64,000 nt of DNA from Culex pipiens pallens (GCF_016801865.2 NC_068938.1:183156448-183220447); one strand, 5' to 3'; positions 47,834 through 58,287 are shown, counted from the first letter of the stretch. Notes: a model not told the origin generated them from the letters alone. Numbers and translations are program-made.

Positions 47834-49207
47834 GGGTAATTCTCTACCAACTCACACGAAATCGGGAAAAGTTGCCCCGACCCCTCTTCGATTTGCGTGA
47901 AACTTTGTCCTAAGGGGTTACTTTTGTCCCTGATCACGAATCCGAGGTCCGTTTTTTTATATCTCGTGACGGAGGGGCGGTACGACCCCTTCCATTTTTG
48001 AACATGCGAAAAAAGAGGTGTTTTTCAATAATTTGCAGCCTGAAACGGTGATGAGATAGAAATTTGGTGTCAAAGAGACTTTTATGTAAAATTGTACGCC
48101 CGATTTGATGGCGTAGTCAAAATTCCGAAAAAACGTATTTTTCATCGAAAAAAACACTAAAAAAGTTTTAAAAATTCTCCAATTTTCCGTTACTCGACTG
48201 TAAAATTTTTTAGAACATATCATTTTATGGGAAATTTAATGTACTTTTCGAATCTATATTGACCCAGAAGGGTAATTTTTTTATTTAGAACAAAATTTTT
48301 CATTTTAAAATTTCGTGTTTTTTCTAAATTGCAGGGTTGTTTTTTAGAATGTAACAATGTTCTACAAAGTTGTAGAACAGACAATTACAAAAAATTTAAT
48401 ATATATATATATAGACATATATAGTCTATAGACATAAGGGGTTTGCTTATAAACATCACGAGCTATCGCGATTTTACGAAAAAATGTTTTGAAAAAGGTA
48501 CTTTTTGCGTTTCTTTTTGTTTCGTCGTCCGTGTCTGTCGGAGGTGACCATGAACGGCCATGATCGATGACGACCAACTTTTTCAAAACTTTTTTTCGTA
48601 AAATCACGATTACTCGTGATGTTTATATGCAAACCCCTTATGTTTATATATTAAATTTTTTGTAATTGTCTGCTCTACAACTTTGTAGATCATTGTTACA
48701 CTCTAAAAAATAACCCTGCAAAGTTAGAAAAAACACGAAATTTTAAAATGAAAAATTTTGTTTTAAATGGAAAAATGACCCTTCTGGGTCAATGTAGATT
48801 CGAAAAGTACATTAAATTTCCCATAAAATGACATGTTCCAAAAATTTTTACAGTTGAGTAACGGAAAATGGGAGAATTTTTAAAACTTTTTAGTGTTTTT
48901 TTCGATGAAAAATACGTTTTTTCGGAATTCTGAGTACGCCATCAAATCGGGCGTCTAATTTTACATAAAAGTCCCTTTGACACCAAATTGCTATCTCATC
49001 ACCGTTTCAGGCTGCAAATTATTGAAAAACACCTCTTTTTTCGCATGTTCAAAAATGGAAGGGGTCGTACCGCCCCTCCGTCACGAGATATCAAAAAACG
49101 GACCTCGGATTCGTGATCAGGGACAAAAGTTACCCCTTAGGACAAAGTTTCACGCAAATCGAAGAGGGGTCGGGGCAACTGCTGTGTGAGTTGGAGGAGA
49201 ATTACCC
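47834..49207. mobile_element. 1.37-kb near-palindromic element (full copy)
   Basis: Flanked by CTAT on both sides (47830-47833, 49208-49211). Ends are GGGTAATTCTC and inverse GAGAATTACCC. Two ~640-bp arms are inverse copies, meeting at a ~120-bp unique centre (about 48480-48595) with GTCGTCCGTGTCTGTCGG. Truncated relatives lie at 40198 and 41324. Frames within the arms mirror each other and are not genes. Confidence 0.9.
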
Positions 49208-49938
49208 CTATCTGGTTAATGGATTGTAATTAAATTTGCCCATTTTTTTGATATGGTGCACATTTGTGAAGTAACAGGTATTTAGTTTAAAAATTTAGAA
49301 AAAAATGAATAAAAAAAATAATTTCAATAAAATTAACTTTAAAATTTCAATTCAATTCATGTTTATTTCTTGTACTTAGCATAATACATTTTGTTTTAAC
49401 TTATAAACTAGTGTAGAGTTTTGGAGATCCTTGCAGCTACAGCATTATCAGTAATCATGGGATTAAATTAATTCGTTATACTTGGTGAGATTTAACGAAA
49501 GCAGAAAAACTCAATTACAAAAATATGCTAAAATCGCAAAAAAAAATTAAAATGAAGACTAAAAATGCCTTAAAATAGAATTACAGCTTTGATAAAGTGT
49601 TTTTGACTGTTACAAAGTAATAAAAAGCTCAAATAAAAGTGATCAAGCAACTCTCCATTGTTGATACAGCTGAAAATGTCGATTTAATAGCGGAAAACGG
49701 TAAAAGTGATGAGAATAGGTAGAACGGCTTAGCGTGATTAAAATAGGTATATTTCCCCTACTTGTTTTGGTCATACCTTTGAAAAATATTTGCAGCGGTA
49801 AACGTAGTCGAAGTCTCAGAGAATTGCTCTTTATTTTACAAATGTTCAAAATACCAAATTGTAATTTGGAATTGAGATTTAAAAAAAAAATGTCCGCGTG
49901 GTTTATGCATGATAATTAAATTTGTCCAATTTTGTGAG

Positions 49939-50075
49939 GGGACCATCCATAAACCACGTGGACACTTTAGGGTCCATACAAAAAAGATTTTTTTTGTATG
50001 TCAATTGTCCACGAAGGGGGGGGGGGGGGGGTTGAGATTTCCAAAAAAGTGTCCACGTGGTTTTTGGATGGTCCC
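49939..50075. mobile_element. 137-bp MITE with GGGACCATCCATAAACC ends
   Basis: GAG occurs on both sides (3-bp target site). Ends are GGGACCATCCATAAACCACG and, inverted, CGTGGTTTTTGGATGGTCCC, with a G run inside. Similar to the target of F3 at 33215 and distantly to the 22261 element. Confidence 0.85.
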
Positions 50076-50439
50076 GAGTTAAAATAATGAAAAAAACAAA
50101 AGAAAAATTAAAAAAATTTTTTTTTTTAAAAGGCTGATATTTTATAAAATGGAAATCATTGCGAATGTTTGCTGCTCTTTTCAAATAAATTAACTTCGAA
50201 ATTAGAATGAGAACTTATTAAAAAAAAAACATTATAAGACTTATTGCAGACATACCTTTGAAAAATGTTTGCAACCGTCTAACAAGAGATGTTGAAATAT
50301 GTCTTTAACATCTTAGTTGTTTTTTGCAATATTAAAAATAAGATTATAAAAATATAAAAATATAATATAATTTAAAAAACGAAACGTTTGTGAAATTTTC
50401 AGATAATTAATTTGATTCACTTTTATATTTTAAAATGAT

Positions 50440-50670
50440 GACTCACACTTAGATTTTTTTTACCGAATTCGGAGGTTGAAAAATCGGTAAACTATTTTTC
50501 AAAATGAACAAAATTTTACTGAATTTTGGTTGTACGATGAACAATAATGAACTTCATTACCGAATTTCGGTAAGTTTTTTGCCGAATTCGGTAATTTTCA
50601 GTTTACCGAACTGTTCAGCAGTTGAAAATACGTTTAACTTTACCGAATTCGGTTAAATAAACTGAGTGTG
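50440..50670. mobile_element. MITE rich in ACCGAATTCGG motifs
   Basis: Left CACACTTAGATTTTTTTTAC and right GGTTAAATAAACTGAGTGTG are imperfect inverse ends. ACCGAATT(T)CGGT words recur at least four times inside. It belongs to the TA/CACA(C/G) MITE style of this window. Confidence 0.7.
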
Positions 50671-51117
50671 TAACATTTTTAAAAGCCTTTGAATACCTGT
50701 GAAAAATATTTCCAAGGGTCTAACAAGAATGCATCTTTGACATCTTTTTTTTTTTGCATTTGTCAGATTTAAATATTTTTGAATCAAAATTGTATAGTTT
50801 TCTGTAGGGTTTTTTGTATAATTCCTTTACTTAAATTTGAAATTTAGTTTATGAAGCATTTAAGACTGGTTGACCCTCCTAACTTGTTTTTAATGATTTT
50901 ATATGTATTAAGAAAAAAAAAATTAACAGTTGTAATGATTGCTAAAATCCTACTAAAACTCTTGTTAGCCTAACAATTCTTTTAAACATTCAAACACCAC
51001 TAACATTTTTTTTGTTTATTAAAAGAAAATGCAAAAGTTCTACCAACGTTTTAATGATATTTTCATAAAGTTTGTTTCAATAAAATATATTCAACTCTCA
51101 AATTCCTTTCATTCCAG
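50671..51117 (+). other. Ssdp: End of Ssdp intron 5
   Basis: AT-rich with one C-tract family terminus remnant (GAAAAATATTTCCAAGGG near 50701). Ends in the acceptor TTTCATTCCAG. Confidence 0.5.
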
Positions 51118-51201
51118 CCATTCATGGGAGGTCCCCGGTATCCACCCGGTCCCCGGCCCGGAGTCCGAATGCCGCAAGGAATTGGAAACGATTTCAATGG
51201 T
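51118..51201 (+). CDS. Ssdp: Ssdp coding exon 6 (residues 170-197)
   Basis: After acceptor TTCATTCCAG, encodes PFMGGPRYPPGPRPGVRMPQ then GIGNDFNG. The PFM..PRY.GGPRP..R block is diagnostic of the family. The donor is GGT|GTAAGT, phase 0. It follows an 8.1-kb intron filled with MITEs and a SINE and is only 69 bp from exon 7, so exons 6 and 7 are probably always spliced together. Confidence 0.94.
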
Positions 51202-51270
51202 GTAAGTTACGATCACTTTATCAACCCTTCAAAATACAACAATTTTAAAACTCAACTCTTCCAATTTTAG

Positions 51271-51319
51271 CCCCCCGGACAACCAATGATGCCAAATAGT
51301 ATGGATCCCACGCGGCAAG
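51271..51319 (+). CDS. Ssdp: Ssdp coding exon 7 (residues 198-213 plus first base of Gly214)
   Basis: Encodes PPGQPMMPNSMDPTRQ followed by a single G before donor CAAG|GTGAGT. The PNSMDPTRQ block matches SSBP2/3 exactly as I recall it. The phase-1 end is completed to a glycine codon either by GT from the micro-exon at 52193 (GGT) or by GC from exon 9 at 57088 (GGC), so both joins are silent at this residue. Confidence 0.94.
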
Positions 51320-52192
51320 GTGAGTGTTCACAGTTTGATTCGCTTGCGAGTCTTTCAAGTTAGAGAGCCCAAGTTACTTAGCAGCTCCCGCGGCTATTTC
51401 ACCTCCACCCCCTCTTCTTTCCCCCTTTTTCTCTCGTATTGAGACACATAATCTGCCTTGTAGAAAGAGTATCGAAAAAGTATTCTAGTGATTTTGTTTT
51501 CTTTTCCTTAATTGGAAGCATTCTTTTAACTTTGAATCCCCCGTCCACCTTTTCTCTCGATCCTTAAAACCTTTCCCAATTTTTGCAGTTTCCAGTAACC
51601 GAATTAACCCAGTTGAAAAAAAAAACTATAAACAGTAGAAAGAGATTTTTGACCAATGACCAACTTTTAAGTAAATCTCTCGAGTGCTTTTGAGGTTTTG
51701 ATTTGAGAGTTTCAGTTCTCCTCCATTTGTTGGATTACTAAACTTGGGATTGATATTAATCTGATTACTTTTAGGTTAATTTCAAAATTTAAGCTAGTTT
51801 GCTAACTTCCTTCATCGACATCACCCAGATTAGTTTGATTTAACCGTACTCTAGAAATCCAACAAATTAACGAAAACAAAAATCCCTTAGTTAGCAAATT
51901 CCTCACTTTGGTTCTGTGTGCTTTTCCTAATTTCATCAAATTTACTTTAGTTCCATTCTTTTCCCCCGAAAAAATAAATAAATACACAAACACACATTTT
52001 TCGATGAAAACTTTTCGCGAGGTCCCTGTCGAAAAAAACTCCCTTTAAACTCCCGAGTCTGAACCTTAAACATGATAGAGAGTCAAGAAAAAAGAGCGAG
52101 TTCTGTTGTAGAGAAGAAGAAGAAGAAGAAGAAAAAACTAATCAAAACCAACCAATATTTTTTTCTTTTTTCGTTCTTTGTTCTCTGTTCAG
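51320..52192 (+). other. Ssdp: Ssdp intron 7, before the micro-exon
   Basis: Begins GTGAGT. Pyrimidine-rich, repeat-poor, with a GAA microsatellite (about 52115-52133) just upstream of the micro-exon's pyrimidine tract. Purine GAA runs can act as splicing enhancers; that role here is inference. Confidence 0.5.
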
Positions 52193-52222
52193 GTGAAGCC
52201 GGAGACTTTGTAGCATGGCAAG
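52193..52222 (+). CDS. Ssdp: Candidate 30-nt cassette micro-exon of Ssdp (GEAGDFVAWQ)
   Basis: A long pyrimidine tract ending TTCTCTGTTCAG at 52192 and a plausible donor CAAG|GTAGGC at 52223 enclose exactly 30 nt. Read in the phase left by exon 7 it gives G-EAGDFVAWQ and returns the same phase-1 single G, so exon 9 follows in frame. Inclusion adds 10 residues between PTRQ and GPPGMG. The peptide contains Asp, Glu, Phe and Trp, unlike the surrounding Pro/Gly/Met-rich linker, and I know of no counterpart in vertebrate SSBP proteins. It could be a regulated cassette or a chance pair of splice signals. Confidence 0.5.
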
Positions 52223-53389
52223 GTAGGCAGTTTAATGTCGCGCTTGTCTGCTACTTTCTTTTTTCGATTCTATTCACTGTCTGTCCTCTAACCGAAAACC
52301 CCACTTCTTTTTTGTTTTGTTTTTATCTAACTTTAAAGTCTCTGTTTATTTTATGTTTTTGTTTCATTTTTCATCTTTCAGTTTTTCCTACTTTTAGGTT
52401 ATGTTTTACAGCATAACCTTAAAATGTCGAAAAAAGGCTTTTATTTTTGTTTTCTTTACCTTAATTTGCTTCTTATTACGCTTTATGTTTTCATTTCATT
52501 TTGCAAAGTACCACTAATAAGTCCTCCCCTCTCAAACTGTGACCCTTATTTTGTCAGTCTCGTTGGTTGCCGTGTTTTCATTCGTATTGATTTTGCCTGC
52601 TCTTTCTCCCCCCCACCCCCAAAATTACCTCGTATCGTGTAATTTTTCGTTCCGCTGGGACCGCCATGAATGAATAGGAGAACCGAAATCTTCCAAATTG
52701 GTTGCACTCAGCGAATAAAAAAAAGACCGTCGCTCACCCCCAAATTAAAAAAGACAGAGAGAAAAAAATCAAACCTCAAAATTTTGGCCATCAATTCGAT
52801 CAAAAGTCTCACTATTCACCACCAGGATCCCGCGCGTGTAACATACCGTCTCTTCCCCCAACCCCCCCACTCTCCCGACTCCCTTTTAGTTTGATGTTGA
52901 CTTTTATCATGCGTGTATGTGTGTATATGAGTGTGTGTGCTGATTAATTCAATCCTTTGATGTTGGAATGCTTGTTTTTTTTTTTTGCGTTCATCCATTC
53001 AATACCAAACTCATTAGTCCTGTATCGAGTGCACACTTACACTCTCACACACATGCACGCATGATATAGATTTGAAGTTGGGAAAATCCTCAACATTCAT
53101 TAGTTTTTTTCGTCCCTTTCGAATATCGCCTTTTGACCAGGTTCTGACCACCATCAATCGATTTTTGCTGAATGTTTTAAATCATTTTTTTTATTTTGCT
53201 TTGATTTCGAATTAAAATATTTTTCTGTGTACATACAAAGTTCAATACATATTTTGTTTATCATTGTTGTCTGTGGATGATTGAATGAGTTGAGAGTCAC
53301 TGAAATGATTTAATTTATCATTAATTGTTGATTTATATGTTTATTTTTCGTGGAATTGAGAGCCAGATACTATCGTTCGATGATTTACT
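52223..53389 (+). other. Ssdp: Ssdp intron 7, after the micro-exon
   Basis: The first ~900 bases are repeat-poor and GC-balanced, pyrimidine-rich, with TG repeats near 52910-52945. No coding similarity. Low repeat content around the micro-exon contrasts with the MITE cluster that follows. Confidence 0.45.
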
Positions 53390-54034
53390 GAACCGTAAAA
53401 AAATGATGATAATGTTTAAAAAGAAGTGTAAGTTTACATCCTTGCAAGGGTAATTTTACATATCTCATAAAAAATGTGGTAAAATTTCATTGAAAAACCA
53501 TCATCATTTCCAACTATTAAATTTGAAACTATTTTTACTGTGAACTCCATGTTTTTACAAACTGCACAGTGAAAATTTGTAAATCTAGAAAGTGTGAAAT
53601 TTGAAGGTGTGAATTTGCCTACCCCGTTAAAAAATTGTGTAAATGTGGAAGGTTGATTTACTCATATGCAGCGGTTATATTACTTTAATTTTAGTTTAAA
53701 AATTGAATTCATTTAATACTACCGGGAAATTTGCTACAAAGTAAAAAAAAACAGGGTAATATTACTTTTGGGAATGCTGACTGATTTGATGTCTGCAGAA
53801 ATGTGTATTATTACTTACGAAATATGTGAATTTACATCGTTTTATGTTTAATTTATATATTACACAAAAAATAAGTAAAATTACATTGAAAAAGAGGTAA
53901 TAGCATAATTTTCTATAAGCAACCCTGAATCTGAAAATTTGCCGATCCTTCCATTCAAACAATTTTATTCAATAGCCATTTAGTCGAAAAGTTTCAAAAC
54001 TCTTGTAAATTTGACTTGTTTCACTTGTTTCATA
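53390..54034. repeat. Decayed CACAG/ACCGTAAAA MITE remnants
   Basis: Two or more overlapping remnants with repeated words such as GGTAATATTAC, GTAAAATT.CATTGAAAAA and TTTTTACTGTGAA. Clean ends were not resolved. Confidence 0.5.
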
Positions 54035-54259
54035 CACAGAAAAAAAGTTGAATTTTGGAATGTTGAAAATTTGGTAGGTTGAATATTACCTCTTTATTTG
54101 TGTAATATTACATAAAAAATGTGTAAAAGTTTGAACCTGATGAATATTCATCAAAAACTGATGAAAATTCATCATTTTCTGGGGTAAAATTTATCATTTA
54201 TTTTGCCACAAAATCTGTCACCATTTCCTGATGAATATTACCATCATTTTTTTTCTGTG
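54035..54259. mobile_element. TA-flanked CACAG MITE
   Basis: TA flanks; ends CACAGAAAAAAAG and TTTTTTTTCTGTG. It is the inverse orientation of the 37486 element, sharing GATGAATATTCATCA and CTGTCACCATTTCCTGATG. Confidence 0.88.
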
Positions 54260-54802
54260 TATGACTTTCTCAGGGAACAAACTACTTAAAACGATTTAAA
54301 AAAAAAACGCATTTTTCTTGTTCACTAAAGCACGCAGTTTTTAAAAATGACTTAATGGACATTTATAAATGTTCGAATTATTTTATTAAAAAGATTAAAA
54401 AATTTAATCTATCAATAATTTTTTTATAATTGAAAATCAAACTTAAAGTTTCTGAGGTATCACGAATTTAATAAGAGGCTGTATTTCTGCAACCAGTAGT
54501 CTGATCAACAAAGTCAAAAAATGAAAATTGCAGGATATTTTCTCGGCTGAAGTATTGCAAAAAAAATTTGCAAAAAGAAAATTCGAAAACAAATCCATAT
54601 AAAATGCCTCTTACTTGAAAATTGCGTAAATTTGAAATGTGTAATTTTGGTGGGTTGAAGATTTCCTCATTTATGTTGTAATTTTAACCCAATTTTGACT
54701 GAAAAAGATATATTACACCAGAATAGTGGTAAAATTAAACATTTTCAGAGGTAAAATTACACATTTTTTCTGTCATAAAAGATGTACTACTTTTCAGATG
54801 TA

Positions 54803-55032
54803 CAGAAAAAAAATGATGGTAATATTCATCAGGGAATGGTGACAGATTTTGTGGCAAAAAAAAAAATGATTAATTTTACCTCAGAAAATGATTAATTTTC
54901 ATCAGAGTTTGATGAATATTCATCAGGTTCACATTTTTACACATTTTTTATGTAATATTACTCAAAAAAAGAGGTAATATTCTACCTACCAAATTTTCAA
55001 CATTCCATAACTCAACTTTTTTTTTATGTGTG
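54803..55032. mobile_element. TA-flanked CACAG MITE nested in a related element
   Basis: Starts CAGAAAAAAAATGATGGTAA and ends TTTTTTATGTGTG between TA dinucleotides. Flanking sequence on both sides (CATAAAAGATGTACTAC left; ATATCACCATGTTTTCTTTT right) reads as one interrupted older element of the same style, beginning upstream of 54700. Confidence 0.8.
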
Positions 55033-55182
55033 TAATATCACCATGTTTTCTTTTACTGTGCAAGTAAATAAATATGGGTTACAAAATATTCATACAAACA
55101 TGAGTTCTAAAATTGTGTTTGAATATATTTTCGATTTTTCCATAAATATGTTTTTCTTTTAAAAAATGTGTATGTATGTGTA

Positions 55183-55549
55183 CACAGCAAAAAATCCGAT
55201 GGTAAAATCGCATGCAAAAGCATGCACATCACCTTCGTCAAAATAAACACTTAATTTTACACACTGCATGTACATTTTTTCAAACACAAAAAAAAGTTGT
55301 AACCGACGGGATTCAAACCCAGCACCAACAGTAAGGACTGGCGCCTTTGCCCACTCGGCCATCAGACCGATGATAAGCTGAAAGGATAAACGCATATATG
55401 AGCTTGACATTTCGGTCAAGTAGGTTTCCCATACTGATGGGCTACATATATCAAGATGTAAAATCACATAAAATTGCATAAAATAATGCAATATTTATAT
55501 TACACCCAGGCCTTTTACACGCAGCTGGATTACTACTTTTTTAGCTGTG
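55183..55549. mobile_element. TA-flanked MITE carrying a tRNA-like core
   Basis: TA flanks (55181-55182, 55550-55551), ends CACAGCAAAAAA and TTTTTTAGCTGTG. Between about 55300 and 55375, on the minus strand, lies a tRNA-like segment: GGCCGAGTGGGCAAAGGC (box A-like) and GGGTTTGAATCCC (box B-like). The acceptor and T-stem pair poorly, so it is not a functional tRNA. Confidence 0.8.
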
Positions 55550-56211
55550 TAGTTTTTTAAGCAACCTAAACTCTAGCGCAAAAGTTGGCTTTTCCCCAAA
55601 CACCCCAAAATATTTCAAAATTAAAAAAATATACATTTTTTGCGCGTAAAATAAAAAAACGGTAACTGTTTTTTCCGTGTAACGATTTTACCTTCAATTT
55701 TGCCGAAGACGCCAAATCAAACAGAAAAATTTCAAATCAAAAAAATACAAAATTGATAATTTCTAAAAAAATGCGAGCGTGCCTCTTACTTTTCACGGAG
55801 AAAAAAGAGTTCCAAGTTGAAAAACGTACCATGAAATTTGAACACTTTGTTCGTGGTTCCCATTTTCATGAACGCTTGTTCACGATTTTGGGAACTCTTT
55901 TTTCTCCGTGTTGTGTTAACCTCTTTTTTAACCATCCAAAAGCAAATGATTTAATTTTTTAAATAAAAATACAAAAAATCTACACATTTAATATTGGAAA
56001 AGTTTTTTTTTAAACACACTCGAAATTGGCAATTGACAGCTATTTGAGGTTGAAGAAATCGCCTTTAAAACCAATAAATGTGAATGAAAAACTGAAAATA
56101 TGAAAGATTAACACACAAGTCAAGTTTTTAGTTGGACAAGATTCTCACATTAACCTTGTGAAGTTGAGAAATCATAAAAAATATAAATAATATCATAAAA
56201 GTATAATTTGT
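55550..56211 (+). other. Ssdp: Ssdp intron 7, AT-rich part
   Basis: Contains an inverted GAAAAAAGAGTTCC...GGAACTCTTTTTTC pair (about 55797-55910) that may be a short MITE. No gene is seen. Confidence 0.4.
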
Positions 56212-56530
56212 GCGGACGGAGAGGATAAATCCCGAAATTACCGAGAGTACTTTACTCATGGTTCATTTTCCAAAAAAGTTCATCTACAAAAAAAAAAGTA
56301 CCGGTACCGAGACTCGAACCCGAGACCTTTGGCATATTAAACCGTCCCTTTGCCGTATGGGCCACCATGGTTCGGTGACTAAGTGGTGGTCATTTGTCCA
56401 TATAAGCCACTCAATAGGATGAACTGTTTCAATGAACGAATGAACACGCGAGAGGTCTTTACTCACGCAAAATAGTACTTTCCTCACGTTTCTTTTCGGG
56501 AGGACTATCCCCTCGTTCTTTAACTTTGGG
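56212..56530. mobile_element. Possible MITE with tRNA-like core
   Basis: Imperfect inverse flanks (GAGAGGATAAATCCCGAAA left; TTTCGGGAGGACTATCCCC right) enclose, at about 56303-56376 on the minus strand, a tRNA-like segment with GGTGGCCCATACGGCAAAGG and GGGTTCGAGTCTC. The exact ends are not clear. It repeats the arrangement at 55183. Confidence 0.55.
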
Positions 56531-57087
56531 TGTACAATCATTGAAAAAAACAAAAATTATTTTGTAGGAATCAATCAGCTACAAAAAATGGTAAATCATC
56601 GACGTTTGTATCGCTCCAAAACATATTTTTCATATTGTATTTACTTGTTTCTTAAATTGCCTAGATAAAATTAGGCAATGTCTTTTTTGTATGTTTCTTA
56701 ATCAATTAAATTTCAAATCGAAGAAAATACAGTTGTTATCCCGTATAAATAAACCGACCCAAACTACCCTAAATTTAATAAAAACAATATTTATGTGTGT
56801 CTGTGTACTAACTAATATCAATTCATTTTCACATAAAACCATCATCATCGGTCACCGTGTCATCGCCATCATCAAACAAAATCCCATCACCATCATCACC
56901 GGCTTGTTATTCATACCGTTTACATTCACGCTTCTGCATCTGTGTGTTGCTGCGTAATCTCATTGTGGTGTGCGCCGCGCGCTTTTTGGAAACCTAACCT
57001 CACACGCCAAAAAAAATAAAACCAACCCACCCACACACACGCACACGTGCAACACCTTTGTCGCCGGAATAATCTACAACCGTTCAG
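56531..57087 (+). other. Ssdp: End of Ssdp intron 7
   Basis: AT-rich then GC-balanced, with CCATCATCAT and CACACAC tracts just before the acceptor ACCGTTCAG. Confidence 0.5.
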
Positions 57088-57278
57088 GCCCTCCAGGTAT
57101 GGGTCCGATGAATCCTAGAATGAATCCACCTCGCGGCCCCGGCATGGGCCCCATGGGCGCCGGCACGTACGGCCCCGGAATGCGTGGCCCCCCGCCCAAC
57201 AGCAACCTTGGCCCCGGCGGAATGCCCCCGATGGGCATGGGCGGCGGACGGCCCCAGTGGCAACCGAACACGTCATCG
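57088..57278 (+). CDS. Ssdp: Ssdp coding exon 9 (residues 214-277)
   Basis: Acceptor CCGTTCAG|GC completes Gly214, then 63 codons follow: PPGMGPMNPRMNPPRGPGMG, a run of Gly/Met/Pro repeats, GPGGMPPMGMGGGRPQWQPN and TSS. This corresponds to the family's MNPPRG...GMRPPPNSLGP...GRPWPNP region, a low-complexity segment associated with transactivation in this protein class. It is strikingly GC-rich compared with its AT-rich surroundings. The donor is TCG|GTGAGT, and the next intron is only 57 bp. Confidence 0.94.
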
Positions 57279-57335
57279 GTGAGTCGAAATTGCTCTATTT
57301 TGCATTCAACATTTTAATTCTTGACTAATTTCCAG

Positions 57336-57482
57336 CCCATGAACTATTCATCCTCGTCACCCGGAAACTACGGCGGCCCGCCGGGACCGAGCGGACCACC
57401 CGGCCCCGGAACGCCCATCATGCCATCACCTCAAGATTCATCCAACTCCGGCGGCGAGAACATGTACACACCAATGAAGCCC
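57336..57482 (+). CDS. Ssdp: Ssdp coding exon 10 (residues 278-326)
   Basis: Encodes PMNYSSSSPGNYGGPPGPSG then PPGPGTPIMPSPQDSSNSGG and ENMYTPMKP. The YSSSSPGNY and PGTPIMPSP..S.NS...MYT blocks are close matches to SSBP2/3. Phase 0 at both ends, donor CCC|GTGAGT. A perfect 16-bp hairpin begins 31 bases downstream of the exon end. Compared with what I recall of relatives, a short Gly/Ser linker after MYT.MKP seems absent here, so a further tiny exon in the next intron is possible. Confidence 0.94.
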
Positions 57483-57512
57483 GTGAGTATAGCTGAAGCG
57501 CGGGGTTTGGGA

Positions 57513-57586
57513 CACCAAAGCATCTACCGTTGGATACTTTTCTACCACAGTTTTTTTGTGCGATCAATGTGGTAGATGCTTTGGTG
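57513..57586. repeat. Perfect 16-bp hairpin after exon 10
   Basis: CACCAAAGCATCTACC (57513-57528) is exactly inverse to GGTAGATGCTTTGGTG (57571-57586), with a 42-base loop that itself contains CTACCACAG/TGTGGTAG pairing possibilities. It starts 31 bases from the exon 10 end. It may be a small MITE or a splicing-relevant RNA fold. Confidence 0.75.
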
Positions 57587-58054
57587 GATTTTTGACAGTT
57601 CGAATTATTTCAAGAAAATCCACCGCGGTTAACCAAATCAAATTAACAATAGTACTCCTATTAAATTTGTCAAAAGCTGGCATTTAATAGAATTTGAAAT
57701 GTTTCTTTTTTTATTTTCCAGTAGAAATCCAAGTCACTTTCCCATCTTCAACTTTAAGTGAACGATGAAAAAAAAAATGTTTTGTCAAATTCACAGCTCA
57801 ATTACCTGGTTTGCAACATTTTGCCGATATTTGGTAAAATCGACATTATTTTTCAGATGACAAAATGAAGACAATCCTAGCCAAATAAAAAAAACGAAAA
57901 AAACGAGATTTTTTTAAATTTTTAGATTGCATTCTTTGCGGATTGGAATTTTAGATATTAAAAAATTTAGTAACTATCGCTTTGTAATTTTAAAATTTAA
58001 ATGCTTTGGAAATTTTTAAAATTTTGAATTCAAATGGTTTGGGAATTATAGATC

Positions 58055-58273
58055 GGGTGGGTCTCGTGGCGCAGGGGTAGCGGCTTCGGCTGCCGATCCC
58101 GATGATGCTATGAGACGCGGGTTCGATTCCCGCCTTATCCACTGAGCTTCTATCGGATGGTGAAGTAAAACGTCGGTCCCGTTTTCTCCTGTCTCGTCAG
58201 AGGCGCTGGAGCAGAAATCCCACGTTAGAGGAAGGCCATGCCCCGGGGGGCGTAGTGCCAATAGTTTCGTTTC
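58055..58273 (+). mobile_element. tRNA-derived SINE with 14-bp target duplication
   Basis: Perfect duplication GGGAATTATAGATC at 58041-58054 and 58274-58287. The head has GTGGCGCAGGGGTAGCGG (box A-like) and GCGGGTTCGATTCCCGC (T-arm/box B). The ~130-bp body ends GTAGTGCCAATAGTTTCG. 219 bp in total. Its clean duplication suggests a comparatively recent insertion. Confidence 0.93.
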
Positions 58274-58287
58274 GGGAATTATAGATC

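Noticed and set aside
55300..55375. Ser/Leu-type tRNA gene on the minus strand
   Set aside because: Acceptor and T-stems mispair, the variable arm is too short, and the segment sits inside a MITE.
57074..57271. Pro/Gly-rich minus-strand frame
   Set aside because: Shadow of Ssdp exon 9 caused by its GGN/CCN composition.
58055..58140. Isolated tRNA gene
   Set aside because: It is the head of a SINE flanked by a 14-bp target duplication.
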